Shown: positions 1 to 5,732, numbered from the stretch's first letter. The stretch is DNA of 5,859 nt from Candidatus Woesearchaeota archaeon (GCA_018303225.1 JAGVYO010000029.1:1-5859); one strand, 5' to 3'. Program-made: numbers and translations. Notes: generated by a model from the letters alone, not told the origin.

Positions 1-2
1 CT

Positions 3-1079
3 CCGTCTCACGACGGAAAAGAGCACTTCGGGCCGGCCAAATTCCGTCTGATGTTCTCGAGCGTATCCATCCCGCTTGCCGAAATTTTTGAAGGCAAAAA
101 AAATATTGAAATAGTTTTCGGCGAGGCCTCGGGCGTGGATTCGGTCAAAAATGAGCTTATTCTTTCTTCGGGTTCGCGCGTAAAATACGATTGGCTGATT
201 TTGGCCGTGGGCTCGGCCACCAATTTCTACGGCATCCCTGGCCTCGCGAGCCGCGCTATTGAGTTTAAAACCACCGAGGATTCTTTGAATTTGCGTAACG
301 CCGTGGACGAAGCGTTTGGACGCAAGGGTAAGCGCGAAAGCGTGAGCATTATTGTCGGCGGCGGCGGGTTTACGGGCTCGGAGGTGGCCTCTGAACTTGT
401 CGGATTCGTCCAGAGCGTCGCTAAACTCCACGGCCATCCGGCCGAAAAAGTTTCAATATCCATAGTGGAGGCCTCGCCGGTGCTCTTGGCCTCGGCGGGC
501 GACTGGGTTTCCAAAAAAGCGGTTTTACGTTTAAAAAAACTGGGAGTGGAGGTTTTATTGGGCGATCCATTAATTGACGTGAAAGATAATGTCGTTGACT
601 TAAAAAGCGGCAAAAGCATTAATTTTGATGTTCTGGTTTGGACCGCGGGCGTAAAAGCAAACCCTTTGGCTGAAAAAATCGCGGGCCTTAATTTGAGCAA
701 GGGGTCTTGTGTCACGGTGGACGAATATTTAAGAACTAATTTAGCCGAAAACATTTTTGCGATTGGAGACGTGGCGTTTTGCATGGATAAAGATAAGCCA
801 ATGCCAATGACTTCGCAGACCGCGATTTCGCAAGGCAGGTACGTTGCCCACTACATAAAGAAAAAACTCCATGGCCGCGGAATTTTTAAATATCATCCGA
901 AAAAATCAAACTTTATAGTGCCGCTTGGCGGCCGTTACGCGCTTATTGACTTTGGGAAATTAAAACTGGAGGGTTTTATTCCGTGGGCTTTAAAAAGGGT
1001 TGTGGCTCTTAAGTACTTTTTGAGCATTCTCTCGTTTAGGAAGGCGCTTAAGGCCTGGTTTTTTGGCGTAAGATTTTAG
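3..1079 (+). CDS. NDH-2-type FAD-dependent NAD(P)H dehydrogenase, 5' partial
   Basis: The protein probably oxidises NAD(P)H at the membrane surface and passes electrons through FAD to a quinone (pyridine nucleotide-disulfide reductase fold, type II NADH dehydrogenase family). The reading frame is open to the left edge, and the residues before the first ATG at 51 (including FGPAKFRL) still fit the family, so ATG 51 is not the start. The N-terminal FAD-binding GxGxxG, roughly 50-60 residues, lies outside the window. Counting from Met at 51: YDWLILAVGS at 46-55 is the conserved strand after the first FAD half; VGGGGFTGSEVASEL at 102-116 is the NAD-binding Rossmann glycine motif; DVLVWTAGV at 193-201; and ENIFAIGD at 233-240 is the second FAD-contacting GD motif. 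The C-terminal 35 residues are basic and aromatic (FIPWALKRVV, KAWFFGVRF), as in the amphipathic membrane-binding tail of NDH-2. The quinone substrate is not shown by sequence. A ferredoxin or disulfide partner is less likely, since no CxxxxC redox motif is seen. Confidence 0.85.
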   Translation, partial: PSHDGKEHFGPAKFRLMFSSVSIPLAEIFEGKKNIEIVFGEASGVDSVKNELILSSGSRVKYDWLILAVGSATNFYGIPGLASRAIEFKTTEDSLNLRNAVDEAFGRKGKRESVSIIVGGGGFTGSEVASELVGFVQSVAKLHGHPAEKVSISIVEASPVLLASAGDWVSKKAVLRLKKLGVEVLLGDPLIDVKDNVVDLKSGKSINFDVLVWTAGVKANPLAEKIAGLNLSKGSCVTVDEYLRTNLAENIFAIGDVAFCMDKDKPMPMTSQTAISQGRYVAHYIKKKLHGRGIFKYHPKKSNFIVPLGGRYALIDFGKLKLEGFIPWALKRVVALKYFLSILSFRKALKAWFFGVRF

Positions 1080-1082
1080 TTT

Positions 1083-1111
1083 TTGCGCCTCATTTTCGGC
1101 CGTGCTAGGCT
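1083..1111 (+). promoter_or_regulatory. Extended -10 promoter for the suf operon, leaderless-type
   Basis: TGCTAGGCT at 1103-1111 fits the extended -10 pattern TGnTAnnnT, with the -10 hexamer TAGGCT at 1106-1111. A weak -35 (TTGCGC, 1083-1088, three of six matches) lies exactly 17 bases upstream. Transcription would begin near 1118-1121, on or a few bases before the sufC ATG at 1121, leaving almost no 5' leader. No Shine-Dalgarno sequence is present before that ATG, which agrees with leaderless initiation. The site lies in the only sizeable gap before the suf genes, so it probably drives the whole operon independently of the dehydrogenase gene. Confidence 0.5.
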
Positions 1112-1120
1112 GGACTTACT

Positions 1121-1882
1121 ATGCCGGCCGTTTTGGAAATAAAAAATTTAGACGTCAGTGTTGAGGGCAGAAAAATTCTGCAAAAAGCCAATTTGGATGT
1201 GTACGATGGCGAAGCCCACGTGATTATGGGGCCGAACGGTTCGGGCAAAAGCACCCTGGCTTTCTGCATTCTTGGCCACCCTGCCTACAAGGTTGAAGGC
1301 GGGGAAATAATCTTTAAGGGCAGCGTTCTTAACGATTTAAAAACCGACGAGCGGGCGCGGCTCGGAATTTTTCTTGGTTTTCAAAACCCGTTAGCGCTGG
1401 AAGGCGTCAGTTTTTTTTCGCTGATGCAGGCGGCCAGGGAAGCGCAAAACGCAAAACGAAAAGCGCAAAATATGGACATTTTTGAGCTGCATAATGAGCT
1501 TGGCGAAAAAGTAAGTTCGCTCGGTTTGGACAAAGATTTTGTGATGCGCGGGTTAAACGACGGCGCCTCGGGAGGCGAAAGAAAAAAACTGGAGATGGCG
1601 CAAGCCAAAACGCTCAAGCCGCGGCTGGCCATTTTTGACGAAATAGACACGGGGCTCGACGTGGACGCTTTAAAAAAAATGGGAGAAGAAATCTCGGAGT
1701 TAAAAAAGAGCGGGGTTTCCGTGATTTTAATTACGCACTATCAAAGAATTTTGAATTACGTCCGGCCGGACAAAGTCCATATCATGGTTGACGGGAGTAT
1801 TGTGCAGAGCGGCGGAGCAGAGCTCGCCGAAAAAATAAACGAGTCCGGCTATTCATACTTAAAATGTCCGGTTCAAACTTAA
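1121..1882 (+). CDS. sufC: SufC, Fe-S assembly ABC-type ATPase
   Basis: SufC is the soluble ATPase of the SufBCD scaffold; ATP-driven dimerisation deforms the SufB-SufD pair so that a cluster can form. At 253 residues the length is normal (E. coli SufC is about 248). Visible motifs are Walker A GPNGSGKS (37-44), the Q-loop at Q88 in FLGFQNP, the ABC signature ASGGERKKLE (149-158), Walker B LAIFDEIDTGLD (169-180) with catalytic E174, and the H-loop ITHY with H206. ITHYQRIL and the C-terminal SGGAELAEKINESGYSYL are SufC-specific and separate it from transporter ATPases. No membrane partner is encoded nearby. The ATG at 1121 gives the normal N-terminus (LEIKNLDVSVEG) and sits directly behind a promoter without a Shine-Dalgarno. 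The 3' end overlaps sufB by 19 bases, so the two are probably translationally coupled. Confidence 0.97.
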   Translation: MPAVLEIKNLDVSVEGRKILQKANLDVYDGEAHVIMGPNGSGKSTLAFCILGHPAYKVEGGEIIFKGSVLNDLKTDERARLGIFLGFQNPLALEGVSFFSLMQAAREAQNAKRKAQNMDIFELHNELGEKVSSLGLDKDFVMRGLNDGASGGERKKLEMAQAKTLKPRLAIFDEIDTGLDVDALKKMGEEISELKKSGVSVILITHYQRILNYVRPDKVHIMVDGSIVQSGGAELAEKINESGYSYLKCPVQT

Positions 1883-3258
1883 ATTTCAAATACAAATACG
1901 GGTTTTTTGACAGCGACGCTCCAGTGGCGGCTTTTCCGAAAGGGCTTTCGGAAAACGTCGCGCGCGAACTCTCCGCCATAAAAGGAGAGGATTCTTGGAT
2001 GCGTGATTTCCGTTTGAAGTCGTTTAAAATTTTTAACGAGAAAAAAATGCCCGATGGGGGCGCGGATTTGTCGGGAATAAATTTTGACGAAGTCGTTTAT
2101 TTCGTGCGCCCCGCGGAGCGCCAGAGCGTGAGCTGGGATGAAGTGCCTTCCTACATAAAAAACACTTTTGAAAAACTCGGCATACCCGAAGCCGAAAGAA
2201 AATATCTCGCCGGAGTGTCGGCCCAATACGATTCGGAGGTGGTCTATCACAACATAAAAAGCGATTGGGAGAGTAAGGGCGTTATTTTTTGCGACACGGA
2301 TACTGGCTACAAAAAATATCCGGAAATATTCAGAAAATATTTCGGCATGATTATTCCTCCGGCCGACAACAAATTGGCCGCGCTTAATTCGGCTGTCTGG
2401 TCTGGCGGCAGTTTTGTTTATATCCCAAAGGGCGTCAAAGTGGAGATTCCTCTGCAGGCCTATTTCAGGATTAACGCAAAAAACATGGGCCAGTTTGAGC
2501 GCACGCTCATTATCGCCGAAGAGGGAGCGTCCGTTCACTATATTGAAGGATGCACCGCGCCGAATTATTCCACCGCTTCTTTGCACGCGGCCGTGGTTGA
2601 GATAATCGCGAAAAAAGGTTCGTCGGTTCGCTACACCACGGTTCAAAACTGGTCCAAAAACGTCTACAATCTTGTAACCAAGCGCGCCTTTGTGGAAGAA
2701 GAGGCCAACGTTGAGTGGATTGACGGCAATATCGGCTCAAAGGCGACCATGAAATATCCCAGTATTTTTTTGCGGGGGCCGAAAGCGCGCGGTTCGGTTT
2801 TGTCTTTGGCTTACGCCGGTTCGGGCCAGCACCAGGACGCCGGAGCGAAGGCGATTCACCTCGCGCCCGAAACCTCCAGCCGGATAATTTCAAAATCAGT
2901 GGCCAAGGACGGCGGACGCGCGAGCTATCGCGGCATGGTCAAAGTCATAAAAGGCGCCAAAAACTCCAAAAGCAAAGTGGTCTGCGACGCTTTGCTTTTG
3001 GATAACGAGTCGCGTTCGGACACCTATCCGACCATGGACATTAAAGAATCAAGTTCAACGGTTGAGCACGAGGCCTCGGTTTCAAAAGTCGGCGAAGACA
3101 AGATTTTTTATCTGGGTTCGCGGGGGATTAAAGAATCGGACGCGCTCGGCCTTCTGGTTTCTGGTTTTCTGAGCGACCTGACCCGCGAATTGCCCATGGA
3201 ATACGCGGCGGAGCTGAATCATTTATTAAGACTGGAGATGGAAGGGAGCATCGGCTGA
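1864..3258 (+). CDS. sufB: SufB, Fe-S cluster scaffold subunit
   Basis: SufB is the cytoplasmic scaffold subunit that receives sulfur and builds the nascent Fe-S cluster with SufC and SufD. At 464 residues it is a full-length family member. N-terminal signature: KYGF (11-14), FPKGLSE (24-30), FRLKSF (49-54). Core: AQYDSEVVYH (120-129), WSGGSFVYIPKGV (179-191), LQAYFRINAKNMGQFERT (197-214), EGCTAP (228-233), then the beta-helix with QNWSKNVYNLVTKR (261-274) and GSKATMKYPS (291-300). C374 in VVCDALLL matches the essential E. coli C405, and E403 in VEHEASVSKVGED matches E434, with identical 29-residue spacing; C230 probably matches C254. The C-terminus (FYLGSRG, LPMEYAAELN, LEMEGSIG) is intact. 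The start inside sufC has no Shine-Dalgarno but places the N-terminal KYGF where expected; the next Met is residue 46, well inside the conserved domain. sufD follows after one base. Confidence 0.97.
   Translation: MSGSNLNFKYKYGFFDSDAPVAAFPKGLSENVARELSAIKGEDSWMRDFRLKSFKIFNEKKMPDGGADLSGINFDEVVYFVRPAERQSVSWDEVPSYIKNTFEKLGIPEAERKYLAGVSAQYDSEVVYHNIKSDWESKGVIFCDTDTGYKKYPEIFRKYFGMIIPPADNKLAALNSAVWSGGSFVYIPKGVKVEIPLQAYFRINAKNMGQFERTLIIAEEGASVHYIEGCTAPNYSTASLHAAVVEIIAKKGSSVRYTTVQNWSKNVYNLVTKRAFVEEEANVEWIDGNIGSKATMKYPSIFLRGPKARGSVLSLAYAGSGQHQDAGAKAIHLAPETSSRIISKSVAKDGGRASYRGMVKVIKGAKNSKSKVVCDALLLDNESRSDTYPTMDIKESSSTVEHEASVSKVGEDKIFYLGSRGIKESDALGLLVSGFLSDLTRELPMEYAAELNHLLRLEMEGSIG
1932..1955 (+). repeat. 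Perfect 11-bp inverted repeat early in sufB
   Basis: TTTTCCGAAAG (1932-1942) is followed after GG (1943-1944) by its exact reverse complement CTTTCGGAAAA (1945-1955). In RNA the innermost pairs would open to give a loop of four to six bases on a stem of nine to ten pairs. It lies about 70 bases after the sufB ATG and encodes the conserved FPKGLSE motif. No T-run follows, so it is not an intrinsic terminator. A role is not established. Confidence 0.75.
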
Positions 3259-3259
3259 T

Positions 3260-3859
3260 ATGGAAATTTTAGACTTGAATAAAAGCGTTGACAGGGAAAT
3301 AGAGCTTGCCGAAGGCGAAGAGAAAATTTTTATTTGGCGGCTTTTTGCTCCCGAGAAACTTTCGGCAAACATTTTTTTTCTCCTGAAGGAGGGAGCGAAG
3401 CTCAAAAACGTTTTTCTTTTTTTGGCTCGCGGGGAAAACGATTACAGCGTAAACATGCGCGTGGTTCACGCGGGCGGGCATTCTTTGTCGGACACTTTCA
3501 TTCGCGGGGTTGGCCGTCAAAAATCGCAAGTCAGGATTTCGGGCGATGCCAGGGCGGACGCGGAAGCGAAGCACGCGGGCATCTGGCTTGACGGCCGCGC
3601 GCTTTTGTTTGAAGACGCGAACTGCCGCATTGACCCGCGGCTTGAAATTCTGACAAGCGAAGTGGAAAGAGCGGGGCACGCCGCGGCCGTATCCAAAATA
3701 AACGACGACGACATTTTTTACATGGCAACACGGGGGGTCGCCAAAGAAGAAGCCGAGAAGCTGAAAAGCAGAGGATTTTTGCTCGCGCCCCTTTTGCGGG
3801 TCGGCCTTGGAACAGCCGAAGCCGAGGCAATAACAGAGCCGATGCTAAATGGCGCTTGA
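3260..3859 (+). CDS. sufD: SufD-like short scaffold subunit
   Basis: This is the partner of SufB in the SufBCD scaffold, judged from family features and from its place between sufB and sufS. Its 199 residues are about half the usual SufD length (roughly 370-430). What remains is the C-terminal part: a beta-helix region rich in alternating hydrophobic strands (about 20-135), then DPRLEI (125-130), AGHAAAVSKINDDDIFYMATRGV (138-160) and a C-terminal helical tail. H140 aligns with E. coli SufD H360, a cluster-site residue, while the nearby C358 equivalent appears to be Ala138. DIFYMATRGV corresponds to the family FYL-SRG motif that contacts SufC. The whole SufD N-terminal helical domain is absent, and sequence before the ATG belongs to sufB, so this is not a mis-called start. 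The ATG lies one base after the sufB stop, with GGAAGGGAG about 11 bases upstream as a possible ribosome site. It overlaps sufS by 11 bases. A SufB-like paralogue is the alternative name. Confidence 0.85.
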   Translation: MEILDLNKSVDREIELAEGEEKIFIWRLFAPEKLSANIFFLLKEGAKLKNVFLFLARGENDYSVNMRVVHAGGHSLSDTFIRGVGRQKSQVRISGDARADAEAKHAGIWLDGRALLFEDANCRIDPRLEILTSEVERAGHAAAVSKINDDDIFYMATRGVAKEEAEKLKSRGFLLAPLLRVGLGTAEAEAITEPMLNGA

Positions 3860-5072
3860 TTCCAAAAAAATCAGAAAAGACTTCCCGATACTTTCGCGTA
3901 AAATTAACGGCCGTTCCTTGGTTTATTTGGACAATGCCGCGACCACCCAGAAACCAAAAGCGATTTTGGAAAAGCTGAAAAAACATTACGAACAGTCACA
4001 CGCGAACGTGCACCGGGGGGTTTACGCGCTCGCCGAAGAGGCGACCAGCGAATTTGAAGGGGCGAGAAAAAAAATCGCGGATTTTGTGGGCGCAAAATCG
4101 CCAAATGAAATTATTTTCACCAGAAACGCCACCGAGGCCGTTAATTTGGTTGCTTATTCATTGGCAAAAAAACTGAAAAAAGGGGACAGGATTTTGACAG
4201 CCGTTTCGGAGCACCATTCCAATTTCGTGCCGTGGCTTCGCTTGGCTAAAGAAAGCGGACTAAAACTAGATATTGTAAAATTAACACCTACGCGAGATTT
4301 TAATATCAGGGATTTTAAGAGTAAATTGACCAGAAAAACAAAACTGGTTGCCGTGGCGCACGTCTCAAACGTTTCGGGGTATATTTATCCGGTGCAAAAA
4401 ATCGCGCGCGAAGCGCACAAGGCCGGCGCTTTGGTTTTGGTTGACGGCGCGCAGTCGGCCGGGCACATGCCGGTTGATGTTAAAAAAATAGATTGCGATT
4501 TTTTCGCGTTTTCGGCCCACAAAATGGGCGGGCCTTCGGGCGCGGGCGCTTTGTACGGCAAAAAAGAAATTCTTGAAAAACTTGAGCCATTTTTGTCAGG
4601 AGGGGAGATGGTACGCGAAGTTTCAACAAAAGACGCGAGCTGGAACGACGCGCCGTGGAAGTTTGAAGCAGGCACCCCGAACATTGAAGGCGCTATCTTG
4701 TGGGGCGAGGCCATTGATTATTTAAAAAAAATAGGCATGAAAAACATTGAAAGGCACGAAAAAGAGCTTTTGAAATACGCGCTTGGTAAATTAAAAAATT
4801 TATCATTCATTAATCTTCACGGCATGACCGGTTCGATTAATCGAACTAGTATAATTTCCTTTAACACAAAAGGGGTTCATCCTCACGATGCCGCGACGCT
4901 TCTGGATAGGTACGGCATTTGCGTCCGCGCGGGCCACCACTGCGCCCAGCCGTTCATGCGTGAGCTCGGCGTGCCGGCCACGCTCCGCGCGAGCCTCTGG
5001 CTCTATAACACCCGCAGGGAAATTGATATACTGATATCGGCGCTTAGAAAAGTGCATCGCGAGCTCGCATGA
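3849..5072 (+). CDS. sufS: SufS, type II cysteine desulfurase
   Basis: SufS is a PLP enzyme that converts L-cysteine to alanine and carries the released sulfur as a persulfide for Fe-S assembly. At 407 residues it is full length. Motifs: YLDNAATTQKP (26-36), NVHRGVYALAEEAT (53-66), FTRNATEAVNLVA (90-102), SEHHSNFVPW (120-129) with the cofactor-stacking H123, DGAQSAGH (199-206) with D199, SAHKMGGPSG (222-231) with PLP lysine K225, and RAGHHCAQPFM (360-370) with catalytic C365 on a short group II loop. R380 in RASLWLYNT should bind the substrate carboxylate. H346 in HPHD is 19 residues before C365, the position of B. subtilis H342 that exchanges zinc ligands with SufU, which fits the next gene. 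The start overlaps the sufD end by 11 bases and gives the expected N-terminus (IRKDFPIL). CsdA-type desulfurase is less likely given the context. Confidence 0.97.
   Translation: MALDSKKIRKDFPILSRKINGRSLVYLDNAATTQKPKAILEKLKKHYEQSHANVHRGVYALAEEATSEFEGARKKIADFVGAKSPNEIIFTRNATEAVNLVAYSLAKKLKKGDRILTAVSEHHSNFVPWLRLAKESGLKLDIVKLTPTRDFNIRDFKSKLTRKTKLVAVAHVSNVSGYIYPVQKIAREAHKAGALVLVDGAQSAGHMPVDVKKIDCDFFAFSAHKMGGPSGAGALYGKKEILEKLEPFLSGGEMVREVSTKDASWNDAPWKFEAGTPNIEGAILWGEAIDYLKKIGMKNIERHEKELLKYALGKLKNLSFINLHGMTGSINRTSIISFNTKGVHPHDAATLLDRYGICVRAGHHCAQPFMRELGVPATLRASLWLYNTRREIDILISALRKVHRELA
4831..4846 (+). repeat. Perfect 16-bp palindrome inside sufS, 3 bases before TATAAT
   Basis: GTTCGATTAATCGAAC reads the same on both strands. 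Three bases after it is a consensus -10 hexamer TATAAT (4850-4855). The geometry resembles an operator overlapping the -35/-10 spacer. No recognisable -35 is found 16-18 bases upstream, and the next downstream gene start (sufU) is 250 bases away, so promoter activity is speculative. It encodes a variable stretch of SufS (SINRT). Confidence 0.5.
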
Positions 5073-5078
5073 TAAAAG

Positions 5079-5098
5079 TATAAATATATTGATATATC
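5079..5098 (+). promoter_or_regulatory. Possible -10 elements before sufU
   Basis: The 33-base gap between sufS and sufU is almost entirely A/T and contains TATAAA (5079-5084) and an extended -10-like TGATATATC (5090-5098). The second would place the transcript start at about 5105-5106, on the sufU ATG. No Shine-Dalgarno precedes that ATG. No convincing -35 is present for either element, so this is a weak call. It could equally be an AT-rich spacer that keeps the start codon unstructured. Confidence 0.3.
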
Positions 5099-5105
5099 GG
5101 CATAT

Positions 5106-5483
5106 ATGGATATTTATCAGGAGTTGATAATGGAGCACGCGAGGAATCCGAGAAACGCGGGGCGGATTAAGGGCGTGCGCGCGATACGGGCCAAAAATCC
5201 TTTTTGCGGGGATGAGGCGGAAATTTACTTAAAAACCAACAATACGCCACACGGGTGGCGTATTGCCGATATTAAATATGAAATTCAGGGCTGTATTTTG
5301 TCCAAAGCGGCCATGTCAATTTTTTCAGAACACATCAAGGGTAAATCAACTCGCGAGGTTGCTAAAATAAAAGACGAAGATATTTTCAAAATGGTCGGCG
5401 GCATGCCGAGTCCCTCGCGCCAGAATTGCGCGACTTTCGGCTTTGAGGCGTTTAAACTTGCTCTTCCAAAAGAGGGGATATAA
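5106..5483 (+). CDS. sufU: SufU/IscU-family sulfur-relay protein
   Basis: This IscU/SufU-fold protein probably accepts persulfide sulfur from SufS and passes it to SufBCD. At 125 residues it is small for SufU (about 145). Seen: the N-terminal helix YQELIMEHARNPRN (4-17), NPFCGD (31-36), QGCILSKAAMS (61-71) and PSRQNCATFGFEAF (103-116). The three family cysteines are C34, C63 and C108, with D36 as the fourth zinc ligand. The C63-C108 distance is 45, close to IscU (43) and unlike B. subtilis SufU (62), so the SufU insertion is missing. The IscU LPPVK motif and the His before the third Cys are also missing (N107 here), so scaffold-type IscU is less likely. SufS next door carries the SufU-pairing histidine. 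ATG 5106 is chosen over the in-frame ATG at 5130, although the latter has a good AGGAG, because residues 1-8 belong to the conserved first helix. Confidence 0.92.
   Translation: MDIYQELIMEHARNPRNAGRIKGVRAIRAKNPFCGDEAEIYLKTNNTPHGWRIADIKYEIQGCILSKAAMSIFSEHIKGKSTREVAKIKDEDIFKMVGGMPSPSRQNCATFGFEAFKLALPKEGI
5240..5265 (+). repeat. Perfect 11-bp stem, 4-base loop hairpin in sufU
   Basis: CAATACGCCAC (5240-5250), loop ACGG (5251-5254) and the exact reverse complement GTGGCGTATTG (5255-5265) form a strong hairpin. It encodes residues 45-54 of SufU, at the turn between the two beta-strands that follow NPFCGD. The C34-C63 distance is 29 residues, three to four longer than in E. coli IscU (26) or B. 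subtilis SufU (25), and the extra residues fall at about this place. No T-run follows, so it is not an intrinsic terminator. Confidence 0.8.
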
Positions 5484-5492
5484 AATTAGGGA

Positions 5493-5732
5493 ATGGCCGA
5501 AGAGAAAAAAATCGCCAAAATCGTGATTGACCGCGAGCTTTGCATTGGCGCGGCGAGCTGTGTGGCCATAGCGCCAGGGGTTTTCGCGCTGGACGAAGAA
5601 AACAAGGCCTATGTTGTGGATAATCCGCCAGCCGGCGGAGGAGCTGATAACGAAACCATCTTAAACGCGGCCATGTCCTGCCCGACCAAAGCCATAACTT
5701 TATACGATAAAGACGGAAACCAAATATTATGA
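5493..5732 (+). CDS. Single-cluster ferredoxin with three cysteines
   Basis: This is a 79-residue soluble electron carrier of the single-cluster bacterial ferredoxin type. The cluster-binding pattern is CIGAASC (17-23) followed by SCPTKAI (62-68), so the ligands are C17, C23 and C63, with Ala20 where [4Fe-4S] ferredoxins have Cys (or Asp). There are no other cysteines. Known relatives with CxxAxxC or similar patterns carry [3Fe-4S] clusters, so that is the likely cofactor. The surrounding text (IDRELCIGAASCVAIAPGVF, then ILNAAMSCPTKAI) matches the family closely, and the length is normal. The start follows the sufU stop by nine bases; TTAGGGA sits directly against the ATG, too close for a classical ribosome site, and AGAGGGG at 5471-5477 is rather far. 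The stop overlaps the next ATG (ATGA). It is a plausible client of the suf genes and a possible electron donor for cluster assembly, though this is inferred from position only. Confidence 0.92.
   Translation: MAEEKKIAKIVIDRELCIGAASCVAIAPGVFALDEENKAYVVDNPPAGGGADNETILNAAMSCPTKAITLYDKDGNQIL
5624..5639 (+). repeat. Short hairpin (6-bp stem) in the ferredoxin gene
   Basis: TCCGCC (5624-5629), loop AGCC (5630-5633) and GGCGGA (5634-5639) make a GC-rich perfect stem. It encodes the proline/glycine-rich loop NPPAGGGAD (44-52) between the cluster-binding halves. A six-base stem in GC-rich coding sequence can occur by chance. Confidence 0.45.

Noticed and set aside
51..1079. ATG at 51 as the true start of the dehydrogenase
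   Set aside because: The frame is open to the left edge, the upstream residues fit the family, and the N-terminal FAD-binding motif would be missing from a protein starting at 51.
1062..1092. Possible terminator after the dehydrogenase (GGCG ... CGCC around a T-rich stretch)
   Set aside because: Only four pairs with a long loop and no T-run after the stem.
1440..1470. Repeated AAGCGCAAAA 21 bases apart in sufC
   Set aside because: It encodes AQNAKRKAQN, a normal Ala/Arg/Lys-rich SufC segment with the expected length, so no insertion or mobile repeat is needed.
1879..2646. Long minus-strand open frame opposite sufB (255 codons)
   Set aside because: It lies wholly opposite strongly conserved sufB codons, has no family features, and is a mirror of codon bias.
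3371..3423. Runs of T (eight, then five and seven) in sufD as a frameshift or slippage site
   Set aside because: The frame is intact across them and the protein reads as continuous beta-helix; no alternative frame adds SufD-like sequence.
3531..3986. Minus-strand open frame opposite sufD/sufS
   Set aside because: Low-complexity Arg/Pro-rich translation with no recognisable domain; a shadow of the GC-biased plus-strand genes.
5114..5130. Inverted repeat TTATCA / TGATAA around the internal AGGAG of sufU
   Set aside because: Only six A/T-rich pairs; expected by chance in this AT-rich stretch, although it could weakly mask the internal ribosome site.
5119..5132. ATG at 5130 with a well-spaced AGGAG as the sufU start
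   Set aside because: It would remove YQELI, part of the conserved first helix of the IscU/SufU family; the AGGAG is explained by Gln-Glu codons.
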